From: Ensifer sp. IC4062
GTDB taxonomy: Bacteria > Pseudomonadota > Alphaproteobacteria > Rhizobiales > Rhizobiaceae
Direction: 5' to 3'
NCBI RefSeq assembly: GCF_020193575.1
Contig: NZ_JADYVD010000060.1
Location: 1-35,313, forward strand
DNA length: 35,313 nt
Within the stretch, counting starts at the first letter, position 1; every line of letters begins with the position of its first letter. A model generated the notes under the pieces. That model saw only the letters and a list, made by a program, of their open reading frames with translations. It ran no database searches and was not told the DNA's origin. Below are positions 27,103-34,953 of this stretch, in pieces. The translations under genes were made by a program, and so were the position numbers.

Positions 27103-27245
27103 GCCCTCCCCACAAGCGGGAGGGACTCCCCCGGCCGCACTCCCTCTTTTCCTCTTTATCTGGTTTGCGCTCGGCGACTGCCGGGAAGTGGCGGGCGATC
27201 GGCAGCGCCGGTTGGCCCCCCTTGTGGGGAGGGATTGGGGAGGGC
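27103..27245. repeat. Intergenic palindromic element downstream of ureG
   Basis: Ends GCCCTCCCC (27103-27111) and GGGGAGGGC (27237-27245) are inverted. Inner pairs CCTCCCCACAAG...CGGGAGGG and CCCCCTTGTGGGGAGG add further hairpins. It is a rhizobial CCCTCCCC-type repeat ending four bases before the ureG stop. It fills the 214-base gap after the Crp/Fnr remnant, and no gene is seen there. Confidence 0.6.
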
Positions 27246-27249
27246 ATGC

Positions 27250-27867
27250 TCAGAGCGAAAGCCCACCTTCCACGGTCAGGAATTCGACGATACGGTCTAT
27301 GCCATCGCCGCGCTTCATGTCCGAAAACACGAACGGCTTTGCCGCGCGCATCCGCTCCGCATCCCGTTCCATCACGTCGAGGTCGGCCCCGACATAGGGA
27401 GCGAGGTCCTTCTTGTTGATCACAAGGAGATCGGACTTCGTGATCCCAGGCCCACCCTTGCGCGGAATTTCCTCGCCCTGGCAGACGGAGATCACGTAGA
27501 TCGTCAGGTCGGCAAGATCGGGAGAAAAGGTCGCCGCCAGATTGTCGCCGCCCGATTCGATGAAGACCACGTCGAGATCCGGAATCTGGCGGTTGAGATC
27601 GGCGATCGCCTGCAGATTGATCGACGCATCTTCGCGTATCGCCGTATGCGGGCAACCACCGGTCTCCACGCCGACGATGCGTTCCGACGGCAGCGCCTGC
27701 ATCCGCACCAGCGCTTCGGCGTCTTCCTTGGTGTAGATGTCATTGGTGACGACCGCGACGGAATATTTCTCCCGCATCGCCTTGCACAGCTTGTCGGTCA
27801 GCGCCGTCTTGCCAGAACCGACCGGGCCGCCGATGCCGACGCGAAGCGGACCGTTTTTCGATGGCAT
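27250..27867 (-). CDS. ureG: Urease accessory GTPase UreG
   Basis: A 205-residue SIMIBI GTPase, standard UreG length. The P-loop GGPVGSGKT is at residues 13-21, the metal-binding CPH at 72-74, the ESGGDNL switch region near 104 and the guanine-specificity NKKD near 151. It delivers nickel to urease by GTP-dependent dimerisation with UreF and UreD. It is the last gene of the urease cluster. It is separated from ureF by 143 bases carrying a double palindrome. The start at 27867 follows AAAGGAT. Confidence 0.95.
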   Translation of the reverse strand: MPSKNGPLRVGIGGPVGSGKTALTDKLCKAMREKYSVAVVTNDIYTKEDAEALVRMQALPSERIVGVETGGCPHTAIREDASINLQAIADLNRQIPDLDVVFIESGGDNLAATFSPDLADLTIYVISVCQGEEIPRKGGPGITKSDLLVINKKDLAPYVGADLDVMERDAERMRAAKPFVFSDMKRGDGIDRIVEFLTVEGGLSL

Positions 27868-27896
27868 CTGCTTATCCTTTCAGAATGGCCGCCCGT

Positions 27897-28003
27897 TAGA
27901 GCGGGATGAGGAAAAGTGTGCGCGGTTTTCCGCCCGCATCCCGCTCTACCTCATTCGAATCAATCACGTTTATGATTTTTGGGCCGATTCGGCCCAAAAA
28001 TCA
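27897..28003. repeat. RIME-like double palindrome between ureF and ureG
   Basis: TAGAGCGGGAT (27897-27907) pairs with ATCCCGCTCTA (27938-27948), with an inner AAAA/TTTT stem. A second perfect inverted repeat, TGATTTTTGGGCCGA (27973-27987) with its complement ending at 28003, follows. These are typical Sinorhizobium mosaic elements. It interrupts an otherwise tight gene order and may reduce ureG read-through or stabilise the upstream message. Confidence 0.75.
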
Positions 28004-28010
28004 TCGTGAT

Positions 28011-28682
28011 CTAGGAGCGGAACAGACGAGTATAGAGCGTTTCGTGTCTCAACGACGAAATATCGGCCATGATCGTCGCCGAGCCAAGCTCGTCCAACGA
28101 GGTCTGGGCGGCGCGCTCGGCTACCGCGGCAATCGTGTTTTCGAGGCCGACCAATACGCCGACACCATCGCGCTGGCCGATGACTCCGCAGCGGATGGCA
28201 GCCGAGACGGCGTTCGAGGCCGCAGCGCCGAGATAAGCCGCAAGGGCGGAGTGCAATCCCGTGCCATGCGCACCGGCCACGGCACCGACCGCCACCGGAT
28301 AGGCTGCCACCGGCCCGAGCAGCTCGAATACGGCGCTAGGCCAACGGCGCGCTGCCGCAAGAAACGCCTCGCCCTGCAGTACGGTTTCCTTGTGGCGCTC
28401 CGACGAAGCCGCCATTGCTTCGGCCAGCTCGCTCGCCGCCTTCAATCGTCGCGGATCATCATGTCCCTGATAGCTTTCGGCGAGGAGAAGGGCGTCGTTC
28501 CACATAGCACCGCGCGTCAGCAGCGTCTCCAGCCAAAGCCGCAGCTCTTCTGCACTCGTCACGAGACCATCGTCAACCGCCTGTTCCAGCCCCCCGGAAT
28601 AGGCGAAGGAACCGACCGGAAAGGCGGGTGACAGCCAGGTGACCAGGCGTAATAGCGCCTGCGTATCAGCGTGGTCAGCCAT
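28011..28682 (-). CDS. ureF: Urease accessory protein UreF
   Basis: A 223-residue all-helical UreF. The diagnostic LSPAFPVGSFAYSGGLEQAV is near the N-terminus, and GxxxxHGTGLHSAL-like sequence and a C-terminal HETLYTRLF match UreF, whose end contacts UreD. I chose ATG 28682 (MADHADTQALL). It overlaps the ureE stop by eight bases, which couples the genes. An upstream extension in frame would be translated from the His-rich end of ureE in another frame and is not family-like. UreF recruits UreG to the apo-urease-UreD complex. Confidence 0.92.
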   Translation of the reverse strand: MADHADTQALLRLVTWLSPAFPVGSFAYSGGLEQAVDDGLVTSAEELRLWLETLLTRGAMWNDALLLAESYQGHDDPRRLKAASELAEAMAASSERHKETVLQGEAFLAAARRWPSAVFELLGPVAAYPVAVGAVAGAHGTGLHSALAAYLGAAASNAVSAAIRCGVIGQRDGVGVLVGLENTIAAVAERAAQTSLDELGSATIMADISSLRHETLYTRLFRS

Positions 28683-29163
28683 GATCGTGGTGGTGACCGC
28701 CATGGCCGTGGTTGCCGTGGCCGTGTCCGCCACCATGATAAGCGCCATGCAGCGGTTGGAATGGCTCAGCCACTTCGTTGACGGTGGCGCCCAAGCCTTC
28801 AAGCATCGCGCGAATGACTGGATCTCGGGCGATCAGGATTCGCCCCTGCTCGATCGCCACCGGAAGATGTCGATTGCCAAGATGCCAGGCAAGCTCGATG
28901 AGATGGAGGCCGTCCGTCGCGCGAACCTCGTAAAGCGCCTCGTCGGCGGCCTTGATCCGGATATAACCGCCTCCTTCCAGCACCAGGAGATCGCCGTCGG
29001 CGAGCATTACCGGTTGCTTGAGGTCGAGCATCACCACATCGTCGTTTTCTAGATGGAGCAGTTTGCGCCGCAGATGGCGCGCGTCATGGGTGAGCGTCAC
29101 ACTGTGAAGCGGCACCTTGTCGGCGGGGCCTGGCGATAGAACTTCGGTCGAGCGATAAGGCAC
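28675..29163 (-). CDS. ureE: Urease nickel metallochaperone UreE
   Basis: A 162-residue UreE. The N-terminal peptide-binding domain has TLTHDARHLRRKLL and the metal-binding domain has ELAWHLGNRHLPV, with the conserved His of the dimer interface. It ends in a His-rich tail (about residues 143-162, 10 His), which stores nickel in many UreE proteins. The start is GTG at 29163, with GAGGT eight bases upstream, one base after the monooxygenase stop. UreE hands nickel to UreG. Confidence 0.92.
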   Translation of the reverse strand: MPYRSTEVLSPGPADKVPLHSVTLTHDARHLRRKLLHLENDDVVMLDLKQPVMLADGDLLVLEGGGYIRIKAADEALYEVRATDGLHLIELAWHLGNRHLPVAIEQGRILIARDPVIRAMLEGLGATVNEVAEPFQPLHGAYHGGGHGHGNHGHGGHHHDHG

Positions 29164-29164
29164 G

Positions 29165-29461
29165 TCAGATCACCTCTATTTTTTCCGAGTGCACGACTTC
29201 GATACGAGCGTCTGCTAGGACATCCGCCATCGCCGCCTGAAAAGCCTCCAGATGCGGCTCGGCAAAATGCGCGTCCACCGCCGCCCGGTCTGTCCAGTTC
29301 TCGATGAAGACCAGCGTGTCGGGCTCCGCGGGCTTGCGGTAGAGATCGTAGCTGATGCAGCCTGGTTCCTTACGGGTAGCTTCAATCAGCGGTGCCGCCA
29401 GGGCGACAACGTCATCACCCTTGCCCGCATGTGCCTTCAGATATGCGATAACGTAAACCAT
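29165..29461 (-). CDS. ABM-domain putative quinol monooxygenase
   Basis: A 98-residue antibiotic-biosynthesis-monooxygenase-fold protein of the YgiN type. The family pattern is clear: an AYLKAHAGKGDDVV start, EPGCISYDLYRK, and FIENWTDRAAVDAHFAEPHLEAF with the conserved Trp and His. It is a small dimeric ferredoxin-like fold, cytoplasmic. It is one base upstream of ureE and hence cotranscribed with ureE-F. Its link to urease is unclear; YgiN acts on menadiol in E. coli. GAGGAT precedes the ATG. Confidence 0.85.
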   Translation of the reverse strand: MVYVIAYLKAHAGKGDDVVALAAPLIEATRKEPGCISYDLYRKPAEPDTLVFIENWTDRAAVDAHFAEPHLEAFQAAMADVLADARIEVVHSEKIEVI

Positions 29462-29586
29462 TGATCCTCGCCGCCCCTCTTCGGCACCAATGTAACAAGA
29501 AAAGGCCCCGGCGCCAGCAGGATGGCGGAAAGCGAAATGGTTTCACGCAGCCTGCTTGGGAAAACGGAGCCTTCAGTCGTTTTCAG

Positions 29587-29610
29587 CCTGCGCCTCTCGC
29601 GAGGCACAGG
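29587..29610 (-). other. Stem-loop downstream of the peroxiredoxin gene
   Basis: On the minus strand CCTGTGCCTC and GAGGCGCAGG form a 10-bp stem with one wobble and a GCGA loop, 15 bases after the peroxiredoxin stop. There is no T-run, so it could be a message-stabilising or weakly terminating hairpin. Confidence 0.4.
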
Positions 29611-29624
29611 CATTCACAACCGGA

Positions 29625-30164
29625 TCAGGCAGCGATTTTCTGCGACTTTAGCGTGGCGAGAATATTCTGCGGCGAGGAAACGTCGTAGGGGTCGCTGTCG
29701 CAATTGTCGGAATAGCCTTCCTCTTCGAACCACTGCTCGACAACCCCGTTGTTGATAACGGCGCCATAGCGCCAGGAGCGCATACCGAAGCCGAGATTGT
29801 CCTTGGCAACCAGCATGCCCATCTTGCGGGTGAACTCGCCCGAACCGTCCGGAATCAGCTTGACGTTCTCGAGGTTCTGCGACTTGCCCCAGGCGTTCAT
29901 CACAAAGGCGTCGTTGACCGAAATGCAGTAGATCTCTTCGATGCCTTCGGCGCGGAATTCAGCCGCGAGCCTCTCGAAATCCGGAAGCTGATAGGTCGAG
30001 CAGGTCGGGGTGAAGGCACCCGGGAGCGAAAACAGCACGACGCGCTTGCCGGCGAAATAGTCGTCCGACGAAACATCCTGCCAGCGGAACGGATTGGAAC
30101 CGCCGACGGCTTCGTCGCGGACGCGGGTGCGGAAGGTTACAGAGGGAACTTTTCTGCCGAGCAT
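29625..30164 (-). CDS. Peroxiredoxin (Prx5/AhpC-TSA type)
   Basis: A 179-residue thiol peroxidase of the Prx5 group. The peroxidatic Cys55 lies in PGAFTPTCSTYQLP, with the conserved Thr52 and Pro. Cys80 and Cys155 are additional cysteines that could act as resolving residues. GAAGGAG lies six bases before the ATG at 30164, while an ATG six bases earlier has no room for it. It reduces H2O2 and organic peroxides, cytoplasmic. It sits alone between ureC and the ABM gene with 206 and 163 bases on either side, so it likely has its own promoter. It is not part of any known urease mechanism. Confidence 0.9.
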   Translation of the reverse strand: MLGRKVPSVTFRTRVRDEAVGGSNPFRWQDVSSDDYFAGKRVVLFSLPGAFTPTCSTYQLPDFERLAAEFRAEGIEEIYCISVNDAFVMNAWGKSQNLENVKLIPDGSGEFTRKMGMLVAKDNLGFGMRSWRYGAVINNGVVEQWFEEEGYSDNCDSDPYDVSSPQNILATLKSQKIAA

Positions 30165-30370
30165 CGTCATCTCCTTCAGTACTGGCTGCCGGCTGCGATC
30201 AGTCTTGGAAGGAAAGCGCGAGCCGGGCGGAAAGTGAGAACACTTCCTATCGGAGATTGCGCTGCAGTGCAGCATCAAAGCGGCGATTTCGGGGGCTCCG
30301 CATGGCTGTCATGCAGGAACCGCATGGCTCCCTGCTTCGGTCCATCCCCCCCCGGTCCGACGGTAGCCGC

Positions 30371-32083
30371 CTAGAACAGGAAATAGCGCTGCGCCATCGG
30401 CAGCACCGTCGCCGGCTCGCAGGTCAAGAGTTCCCCGTCGGCGCGGACCTCGTAGGTCTCCGGGTCGACCTCGATATGCGGCGTGAGGCTGTTGTGGATC
30501 ATCGACGCCTTGCCGATGCCGCTGCGGGTATTCTGAACGGCGACGAGTTCCTTGGCGACACCAAGCCTGCCTGCAAGTCCGGCATCGAGCGATGCCTGCG
30601 AGACGAAGGTGACGGAGGAATTGGTGCGGTTCCGCCCATAGGCTCCGAACATCGGCCGGTAGTGGACCGGCTGCGGCGTCGGGATTGACGCGTTCGGGTC
30701 GCCCATCGGTGCCGCGGCAATCGAGCCACCGAGCAGTACCATGTCGGGCTTCACGCCGAAGAAAGCCGGGTTCCAGATGACGAGGTCGGCACGCTTGCCA
30801 ACTTCGAGCGAACCGATCTCATGGCTGAGACCATGCGCGATCGCGGGGTTGATGGTGTATTTAGCGATGTAGCGCTTGACCCGGAAGTTGTCGTTGTCGC
30901 CCGTCTCTTGGTTGAGCCGCCCGCGCTGGCGCTTCATCTTGTCAGCCGTCTGCCAGGTGCGGATCGCCACCTCGCCGACACGGCCCATGGCCTGGCTGTC
31001 GGACGAGATAATCGAAAAGGCGCCGATGTCGTGCAGGATGTCCTCTGCCGCTATCGTTTCCCTGCGGATGCGGCTTTCGGCAAAGGCGATGTCCTCCGGG
31101 ATGGACGGCGACAGGTGGTGGCAGACCATCAGCATGTCGAGATGCTCTGCCAGTGTGTTCAGTGTGTAGGGCCGCGTCGGATTGGTCGAGGACGGAATGA
31201 CGTTCGGCTGCCCGCAGATCTTGATGATATCCGGCGCATGGCCGCCGCCTGCCCCTTCGGTATGGAAGGCATGGATCGTCCGGCCCTTGATCGCGGCGAT
31301 CGTGTCCTCGACGAAGCCGCTTTCGTTCAGCGTATCGGTGTGGATCATTACCTGGACGTCATATTCGTCGGCGACCGACAGGCAGCAGTCGATCGCCGCC
31401 GGCGTCGTGCCCCAATCCTCGTGCAGCTTCAGCGACGTGGCGCCGCCGAGCACCATTTCCACAAGCGCGCCGGGGAGCGACGAATTGCCCTTGCCGGCGA
31501 AGGCGAGATTCATGGGGAATGCATCAGCGGCCTCGATCATCCGGGCGATGTGCCACGGGCCGGGCGTGCAGGTCGTTGCCAGCGTGCCGTGCGCCGGCCC
31601 CGTGCCGCCGCCGAGCATGCAGGTGAGGCCGCTCATCAGCGCTTCCTCGATCTGCTGCGGGCAGATGAAGTGAATATGGCTGTCCATGCCGCCGGCCGTG
31701 ACGATCTTGCCCTCGCCGGCGATGACCTCCGTGCCGGGCCCGACGATGATGGTGACGCCCGGCTGTGTGTCCGGATTGCCCGCCTTGCCGATCGCCGCGA
31801 TCCGCCCGTCCTTGAGGCCGATATCCGCCTTCACGATCCCCCAATGGTCGACGATCAGCGCATTGGTGATCACGGTATCTACCGCGCCGCCCTCGCGCGT
31901 CACTTGGCTTTGCCCCATGCCGTCGCGGATAACCTTGCCGCCGCCGAACTTCACCTCTTCGCCATATGTGGTGAAATCCTTCTCGACCTCGATGAAAAGC
32001 TCAGTATCGGCAAGACGCACCTTGTCGCCCACAGTCGGACCGAACATATTGGCATAGGCCGCACGCGGCATCTTGTAGGGCAT
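30371..32083 (-). CDS. ureC: Urease subunit alpha UreC
   Basis: A 570-residue urease catalytic subunit. The binuclear nickel ligands are intact: His136 and His138 (DSHIHF), Lys219 to be carbamylated (LKLHEDWG), His248, His274 and Asp362. The flap holds Cys321 and the catalytic His322 in MVCHHLSPSIPED. It hydrolyses urea to ammonia and carbamate in the cytoplasm. GGGAG lies nine bases before the ATG. It is three bases after the GT29-like gene, the last member of the tight ureD-to-ureC run. All key residues present; no sign of decay. Confidence 0.97.
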   Translation of the reverse strand: MPYKMPRAAYANMFGPTVGDKVRLADTELFIEVEKDFTTYGEEVKFGGGKVIRDGMGQSQVTREGGAVDTVITNALIVDHWGIVKADIGLKDGRIAAIGKAGNPDTQPGVTIIVGPGTEVIAGEGKIVTAGGMDSHIHFICPQQIEEALMSGLTCMLGGGTGPAHGTLATTCTPGPWHIARMIEAADAFPMNLAFAGKGNSSLPGALVEMVLGGATSLKLHEDWGTTPAAIDCCLSVADEYDVQVMIHTDTLNESGFVEDTIAAIKGRTIHAFHTEGAGGGHAPDIIKICGQPNVIPSSTNPTRPYTLNTLAEHLDMLMVCHHLSPSIPEDIAFAESRIRRETIAAEDILHDIGAFSIISSDSQAMGRVGEVAIRTWQTADKMKRQRGRLNQETGDNDNFRVKRYIAKYTINPAIAHGLSHEIGSLEVGKRADLVIWNPAFFGVKPDMVLLGGSIAAAPMGDPNASIPTPQPVHYRPMFGAYGRNRTNSSVTFVSQASLDAGLAGRLGVAKELVAVQNTRSGIGKASMIHNSLTPHIEVDPETYEVRADGELLTCEPATVLPMAQRYFLF

Positions 32084-32086
32084 GGA

Positions 32087-32734
32087 TCAGGCTCCCTGGG
32101 AAAAGTCTGAAGATTGGGATTGACCGAGGCGCCGCAGGCGGCCCCCGGCGACGAGTGCGTCAACGTAGCGGCGCTCCGCCGCAAAGGGATGCCATTCCCA
32201 GCCGCTATGGCCGAAGCCGGCAAGCACCACATCGTCTCCCGGCTGGACGAAATCGGACAGAACGTCGGCGATCACCACTAGGCCGCTCGACGGCACGACA
32301 TAGGGCGCCGGCGCGAAGCGGGCGAGATCACGATCGAGCCTCTCGTGCGTGTCCACCGGGATCACCCGATGGCGCCGGCCGGTCGAACGTGCGAAAGCTT
32401 CGAAGCCCATCGTGTAATCGTCGCAGAAATCGTCGAGATCCGGGTGCGTCTTCCTAAGGTCTGCCCGCATGGTGGCAAACTTCGCACCGAAACGGACGCT
32501 CCAGATTTCACTCGCCTGCCGCACTGCATCGCTGGTCTTCCACCGGCCGCCACCAAGCATCGACAGCGCAGGGCGACCGGTGTTGCAGACCGCGACGACA
32601 TCGGTCCTTGTGCCGCCCTTGCCGACCGAGCGGCAATCATTGAAGCGGATGACGAGATCGGCGGCGTCAATCGCAGCCGCCGCGCCTTGCGGCACGTCGC
32701 CATTGCCAACGATCGTAATGGTGCGGCCGCTCAA
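32087..32734 (-). CDS. Urease operon passenger with sialyltransferase-like motif
   Basis: A 215-residue protein known in rhizobia only as a 'urease operon accessory protein'. The N-terminus reads TIVGNGDVPQG, then IDAADLVIRFNDCR at about residues 22-35, then GGTRTDVVAVCN. This arrangement (VGN, an Asp, VIRFND, then RTD) resembles the sialylmotif-L region of GT29 glycosyltransferases. The C-terminal half has VVPSSGLVVIADVL and FGHSGWEWHPF, which may correspond to the short motif. It has no signal peptide. It lies four bases from both ureC and the LprI-like gene. The GT29 resemblance is read by eye. A catalytic role is unproven. Confidence 0.7.
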   Translation of the reverse strand: MSGRTITIVGNGDVPQGAAAAIDAADLVIRFNDCRSVGKGGTRTDVVAVCNTGRPALSMLGGGRWKTSDAVRQASEIWSVRFGAKFATMRADLRKTHPDLDDFCDDYTMGFEAFARSTGRRHRVIPVDTHERLDRDLARFAPAPYVVPSSGLVVIADVLSDFVQPGDDVVLAGFGHSGWEWHPFAAERRYVDALVAGGRLRRLGQSQSSDFSQGA

Positions 32735-32737
32735 CGG

Positions 32738-33160
32738 TCAGTTCCCCCTCGGTTCGAGGAGTTGCTTCAGTTCGGCGGTCCGCTTGCGGGTCAGTTCCGC
32801 CAGGCAGCCAGAAACCAGCATCGGCTCCATCGAGCCGCCGCGCGCCTCGAACCCGGCCAGCTGGCACTGCCCGTCGCGGTAGCCGATCCAGGCCCGCTGC
32901 GCCTTCTTCAATGCCTCTTCGGCACCGACATAGGCGGCGTCAATCTCGCCGAGCTCCTTATCCATGGCCTTGGTGGCAGCGACTGCTCGTCTGTAGACCT
33001 CGTTCAGGTCCGCGTCGGCTGTGTCGTAGTCCTGGCCAGCGCAGATGTTCATGTCCATCTGCGTCACGGCGTTCTGACAATCGACCGCCGGCTGTTCCTG
33101 CGCGACTGCCGAAACCGCTGACAGCAGAAGCACGGCGGCAAGAGGAGCGAACATCCTCAT
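32738..33160 (-). CDS. LprI/DUF1311-type secreted protein
   Basis: A 140-residue protein with a Sec signal peptide, cleaved near VAQ-EQ at about residue 22. It is followed by a lysozyme-inhibitor LprI N-terminal type domain: CQNAVTQMDMNICAG, then DADLNEVYRRAV, AQRAWIGYRDGQCQL and GCLAELTRKRTAEL, with the four cysteines of the family. Its ATG overlaps the ureB stop (ATGA). A periplasmic protein inside an operon for a cytoplasmic enzyme is odd. The family is known to inhibit lysozyme in mycobacteria; here no function can be assigned. Confidence 0.8.
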   Translation of the reverse strand: MRMFAPLAAVLLLSAVSAVAQEQPAVDCQNAVTQMDMNICAGQDYDTADADLNEVYRRAVAATKAMDKELGEIDAAYVGAEEALKKAQRAWIGYRDGQCQLAGFEARGGSMEPMLVSGCLAELTRKRTAELKQLLEPRGN

Positions 33161-33462
33161 AGCTTGCCCATGATCGCCTGGCGGAAACCAAACACCTCGC
33201 GCTTGCCTGAAAGCGGGATCAGCGTCACCTGCCTCGTCTGGCCGGGCTCGAAGCGCACTGCAGTGCCGGCCGGAATGTCGAGCCGTTTGCCGCGAGCCGC
33301 GTCGCGATCGAAGATCAGCCCCGGGTTCGTCTCGGCGAAATGATAGTGGCTCCCCACCTGCACGGGACGGTCGCCGGAATTGGAAACCTCGATGGTGAGC
33401 GTTTCGAAACCGGTGTTCAGTTCAATCTCGCCTTCGGCTGCGATGATTTCGCCAGGAATCAT
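33157..33462 (-). CDS. ureB: Urease subunit beta UreB
   Basis: A 101-residue urease beta subunit. The conserved MIPGEII start, SHYHFAETNPGL, DRDAARGKRLDIPAGTAVRFEPG and GKREVFGFRQ motifs are present. It packs with UreA and UreC in the (alpha-beta-gamma)3 enzyme. GGAGAGGG precedes the ATG. It is separated from ureA by the DUF1272 gene. Confidence 0.96.
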   Translation of the reverse strand: MIPGEIIAAEGEIELNTGFETLTIEVSNSGDRPVQVGSHYHFAETNPGLIFDRDAARGKRLDIPAGTAVRFEPGQTRQVTLIPLSGKREVFGFRQAIMGKL

Positions 33463-33475
33463 GTCCCTCTCCTGT

Positions 33476-33730
33476 TCAGGCTGCTTGGCCGCCCGCGCAG
33501 CCTTGCGGTTTCAACACGCGGTCCGTCGACGCCGGATATCTCGCGAGCATCGCAGCCGGGCGGATCGGCCGGCGGACCAACTCGCCGCTGCAATTCGGGC
33601 AGATGCCACCGAGCCTCTCCTCGGCACAGTCGGCACAGAAGGTGCATTCGAACGTGCAGATCATGGCCTCCCGGCTACCGGGCGGCAGATCGCGATCACA
33701 GCATTCGCAGTTCGGGCGTAAGCTCAGCAT
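33476..33730 (-). CDS. DUF1272 Cys-rich small protein
   Basis: An 84-residue protein with Cys pairs typical of a zinc ribbon: CECCDRDLPPG near residue 8, then ICTFECTFCADCAEE and GICPNCSGEL, nine cysteines in the first half. This matches the DUF1272 family, whose members are often near or in rhizobial urease operons. GAGGGG lies before the ATG at 33730. It is 60 bases after ureA and 13 before ureB. A metal-binding role is likely; a function in urease maturation is only suggested by position. Confidence 0.85.
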   Translation of the reverse strand: MLSLRPNCECCDRDLPPGSREAMICTFECTFCADCAEERLGGICPNCSGELVRRPIRPAAMLARYPASTDRVLKPQGCAGGQAA

Positions 33731-33790
33731 TGTTGCCCCTCAACGGTGACGGCGGGTTCAGTCAAAAACTTCGTATTCTTCCGCCGTGTG

Positions 33791-34093
33791 CTACCGGATA
33801 GGCTCGTGGACAGTGACGAGCTTCGTTCCATCCGGAAAGGTCGCCTCGATCTGAATGTCATGGATCATTTCGGGAATCCCTTCCATGACTTGGTCGCGGG
33901 TCAGCACATGCGCGCCGGCTTCCATCAGCTCGGCCACGGAGCGTCCGTCCCGTGCACCTTCGACGACGAAGTCGGTGATGAGGGCAATCGCCTCCGGATG
34001 ATTGAGCTTCACGCCACGCTCCAGCCTCCGGCGCGCGACCATCGCCGCCATGGAAATCAACAGCTTGTCCTTTTCGCGCGGAGTAAGATTCAT
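33791..34093 (-). CDS. ureA: Urease subunit gamma UreA
   Basis: A 100-residue urease gamma subunit. MNLTPREKDKLLI, the LNHPEAIALI motif, DGRSVAELM, and the end EATFPDGTKLVTVHEPI are all diagnostic. It is the standard length. It lies 26 bases after ureD and heads the structural genes. Confidence 0.96.
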   Translation of the reverse strand: MNLTPREKDKLLISMAAMVARRRLERGVKLNHPEAIALITDFVVEGARDGRSVAELMEAGAHVLTRDQVMEGIPEMIHDIQIEATFPDGTKLVTVHEPIR

Positions 34094-34119
34094 GCGTCGC
34101 CGTCCAATGAATTGTGTGA

Positions 34120-34953
34120 TCAGAGAGTCCAGACTTTCGGCACAGATGCATCGTTACGCAAGTGCGAAATAACGGGGACGAGAATTTTTCTAAGTGCGAA
34201 ACCGTCTGTCGCAGCGATGCGCGCGACCAGCTTTTCACGACCGGCAACCTGAATATGGCTGACACCGGCACTCGCGTAGCCGCCGAGCGTGCCTCGCAGC
34301 CTCGCTAGCATCGCTTCGCAATCCGACCCGACATAAAGCAATGTCGCAAAAGCTGCCGCGCCGCCGAGCACGGCGGAACGCCTCGCAAGTGCGGCGATAT
34401 CATCGGCAAGCGTCAGGTTCTCCGCGTGCAGCAGTCGGCCGCCGCTTCTGACCCGCCAGCGGTCACGAAAGAGACCAGCCCGCACCACCTCGCCCATGGC
34501 TCTGCGGCCGAGAAGAACCGCTTCGACTGCCAGAAAGGTTGCATCTGCGGCAAGCTCGACCTCCAGGGATCGCGCCAAGGATGCTCGATCGAAGAGGATG
34601 GTTTCCTGCGGGAGCCAATCGACCCGACTTCCGCCACCAACAAGGATCCGCGTCGAGATATCGGCCGTTCCCCCACTCGACTTGTAAATCTTCTCGCAGG
34701 CCTGCGTAGTCAACGTCAGCGCCGTGCGCTCACCCGCCTCGAACGCCCACGCCATCCGGTCGCCGCCGGTGATCCCCCCCGACGAATTGATCAGCACCGC
34801 TTCGATCGACGCATCAAAGGTCTTTGGCAGACGGATCTTGGCGCAGCCTTCCTGATAGAGTTCGGCGATAGCCGTACGGCTGCTCCGGCATTTGGTAACG
34901 AGGCGCCCTTTTCCCCACGCCCGCTGCGGGGCAATGATTGCTGCACTATTCAT
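34120..34953 (-). CDS. ureD: Urease accessory protein UreD
   Basis: About 277 residues from the ATG at 34953 (MNSAAIIAPQRAWGKGRL), close to family length. UreD motifs are clear: NSSGGITGGDRM, TTQACEKIYKSS, LPQETILFDRA and LAVEAVLLGRRAMGE. UreD (UreH) binds apo-urease first and recruits UreF and UreG. The start is uncertain: no strong ribosome site precedes 34953, and in-frame starts at 35004 (ATG) and 35046 (TTG) are possible. It is the first gene of the operon. The upstream 185 bases (34954-35138) hold its promoter region and no gene. Confidence 0.9.
   Translation of the reverse strand: MNSAAIIAPQRAWGKGRLVTKCRSSRTAIAELYQEGCAKIRLPKTFDASIEAVLINSSGGITGGDRMAWAFEAGERTALTLTTQACEKIYKSSGGTADISTRILVGGGSRVDWLPQETILFDRASLARSLEVELAADATFLAVEAVLLGRRAMGEVVRAGLFRDRWRVRSGGRLLHAENLTLADDIAALARRSAVLGGAAAFATLLYVGSDCEAMLARLRGTLGGYASAGVSHIQVAGREKLVARIAATDGFALRKILVPVISHLRNDASVPKVWTL

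Noticed and set aside
27103..27245. Possible insertion sequence or CRISPR repeat near ureG
   Set aside because: It is short, has no transposase, target duplication or regular spacers, and fits a dispersed palindromic intergenic element.
30346..30353. C8 homopolymer after ureC as a phase-variation tract
   Set aside because: It lies outside any coding frame, 18 bases beyond the ureC stop, with no visible promoter whose spacing it would change.
30821..32110. A 429-codon plus-strand open frame opposite ureC
   Set aside because: ureC is intact with all nickel ligands. The plus-strand frame has no family features.
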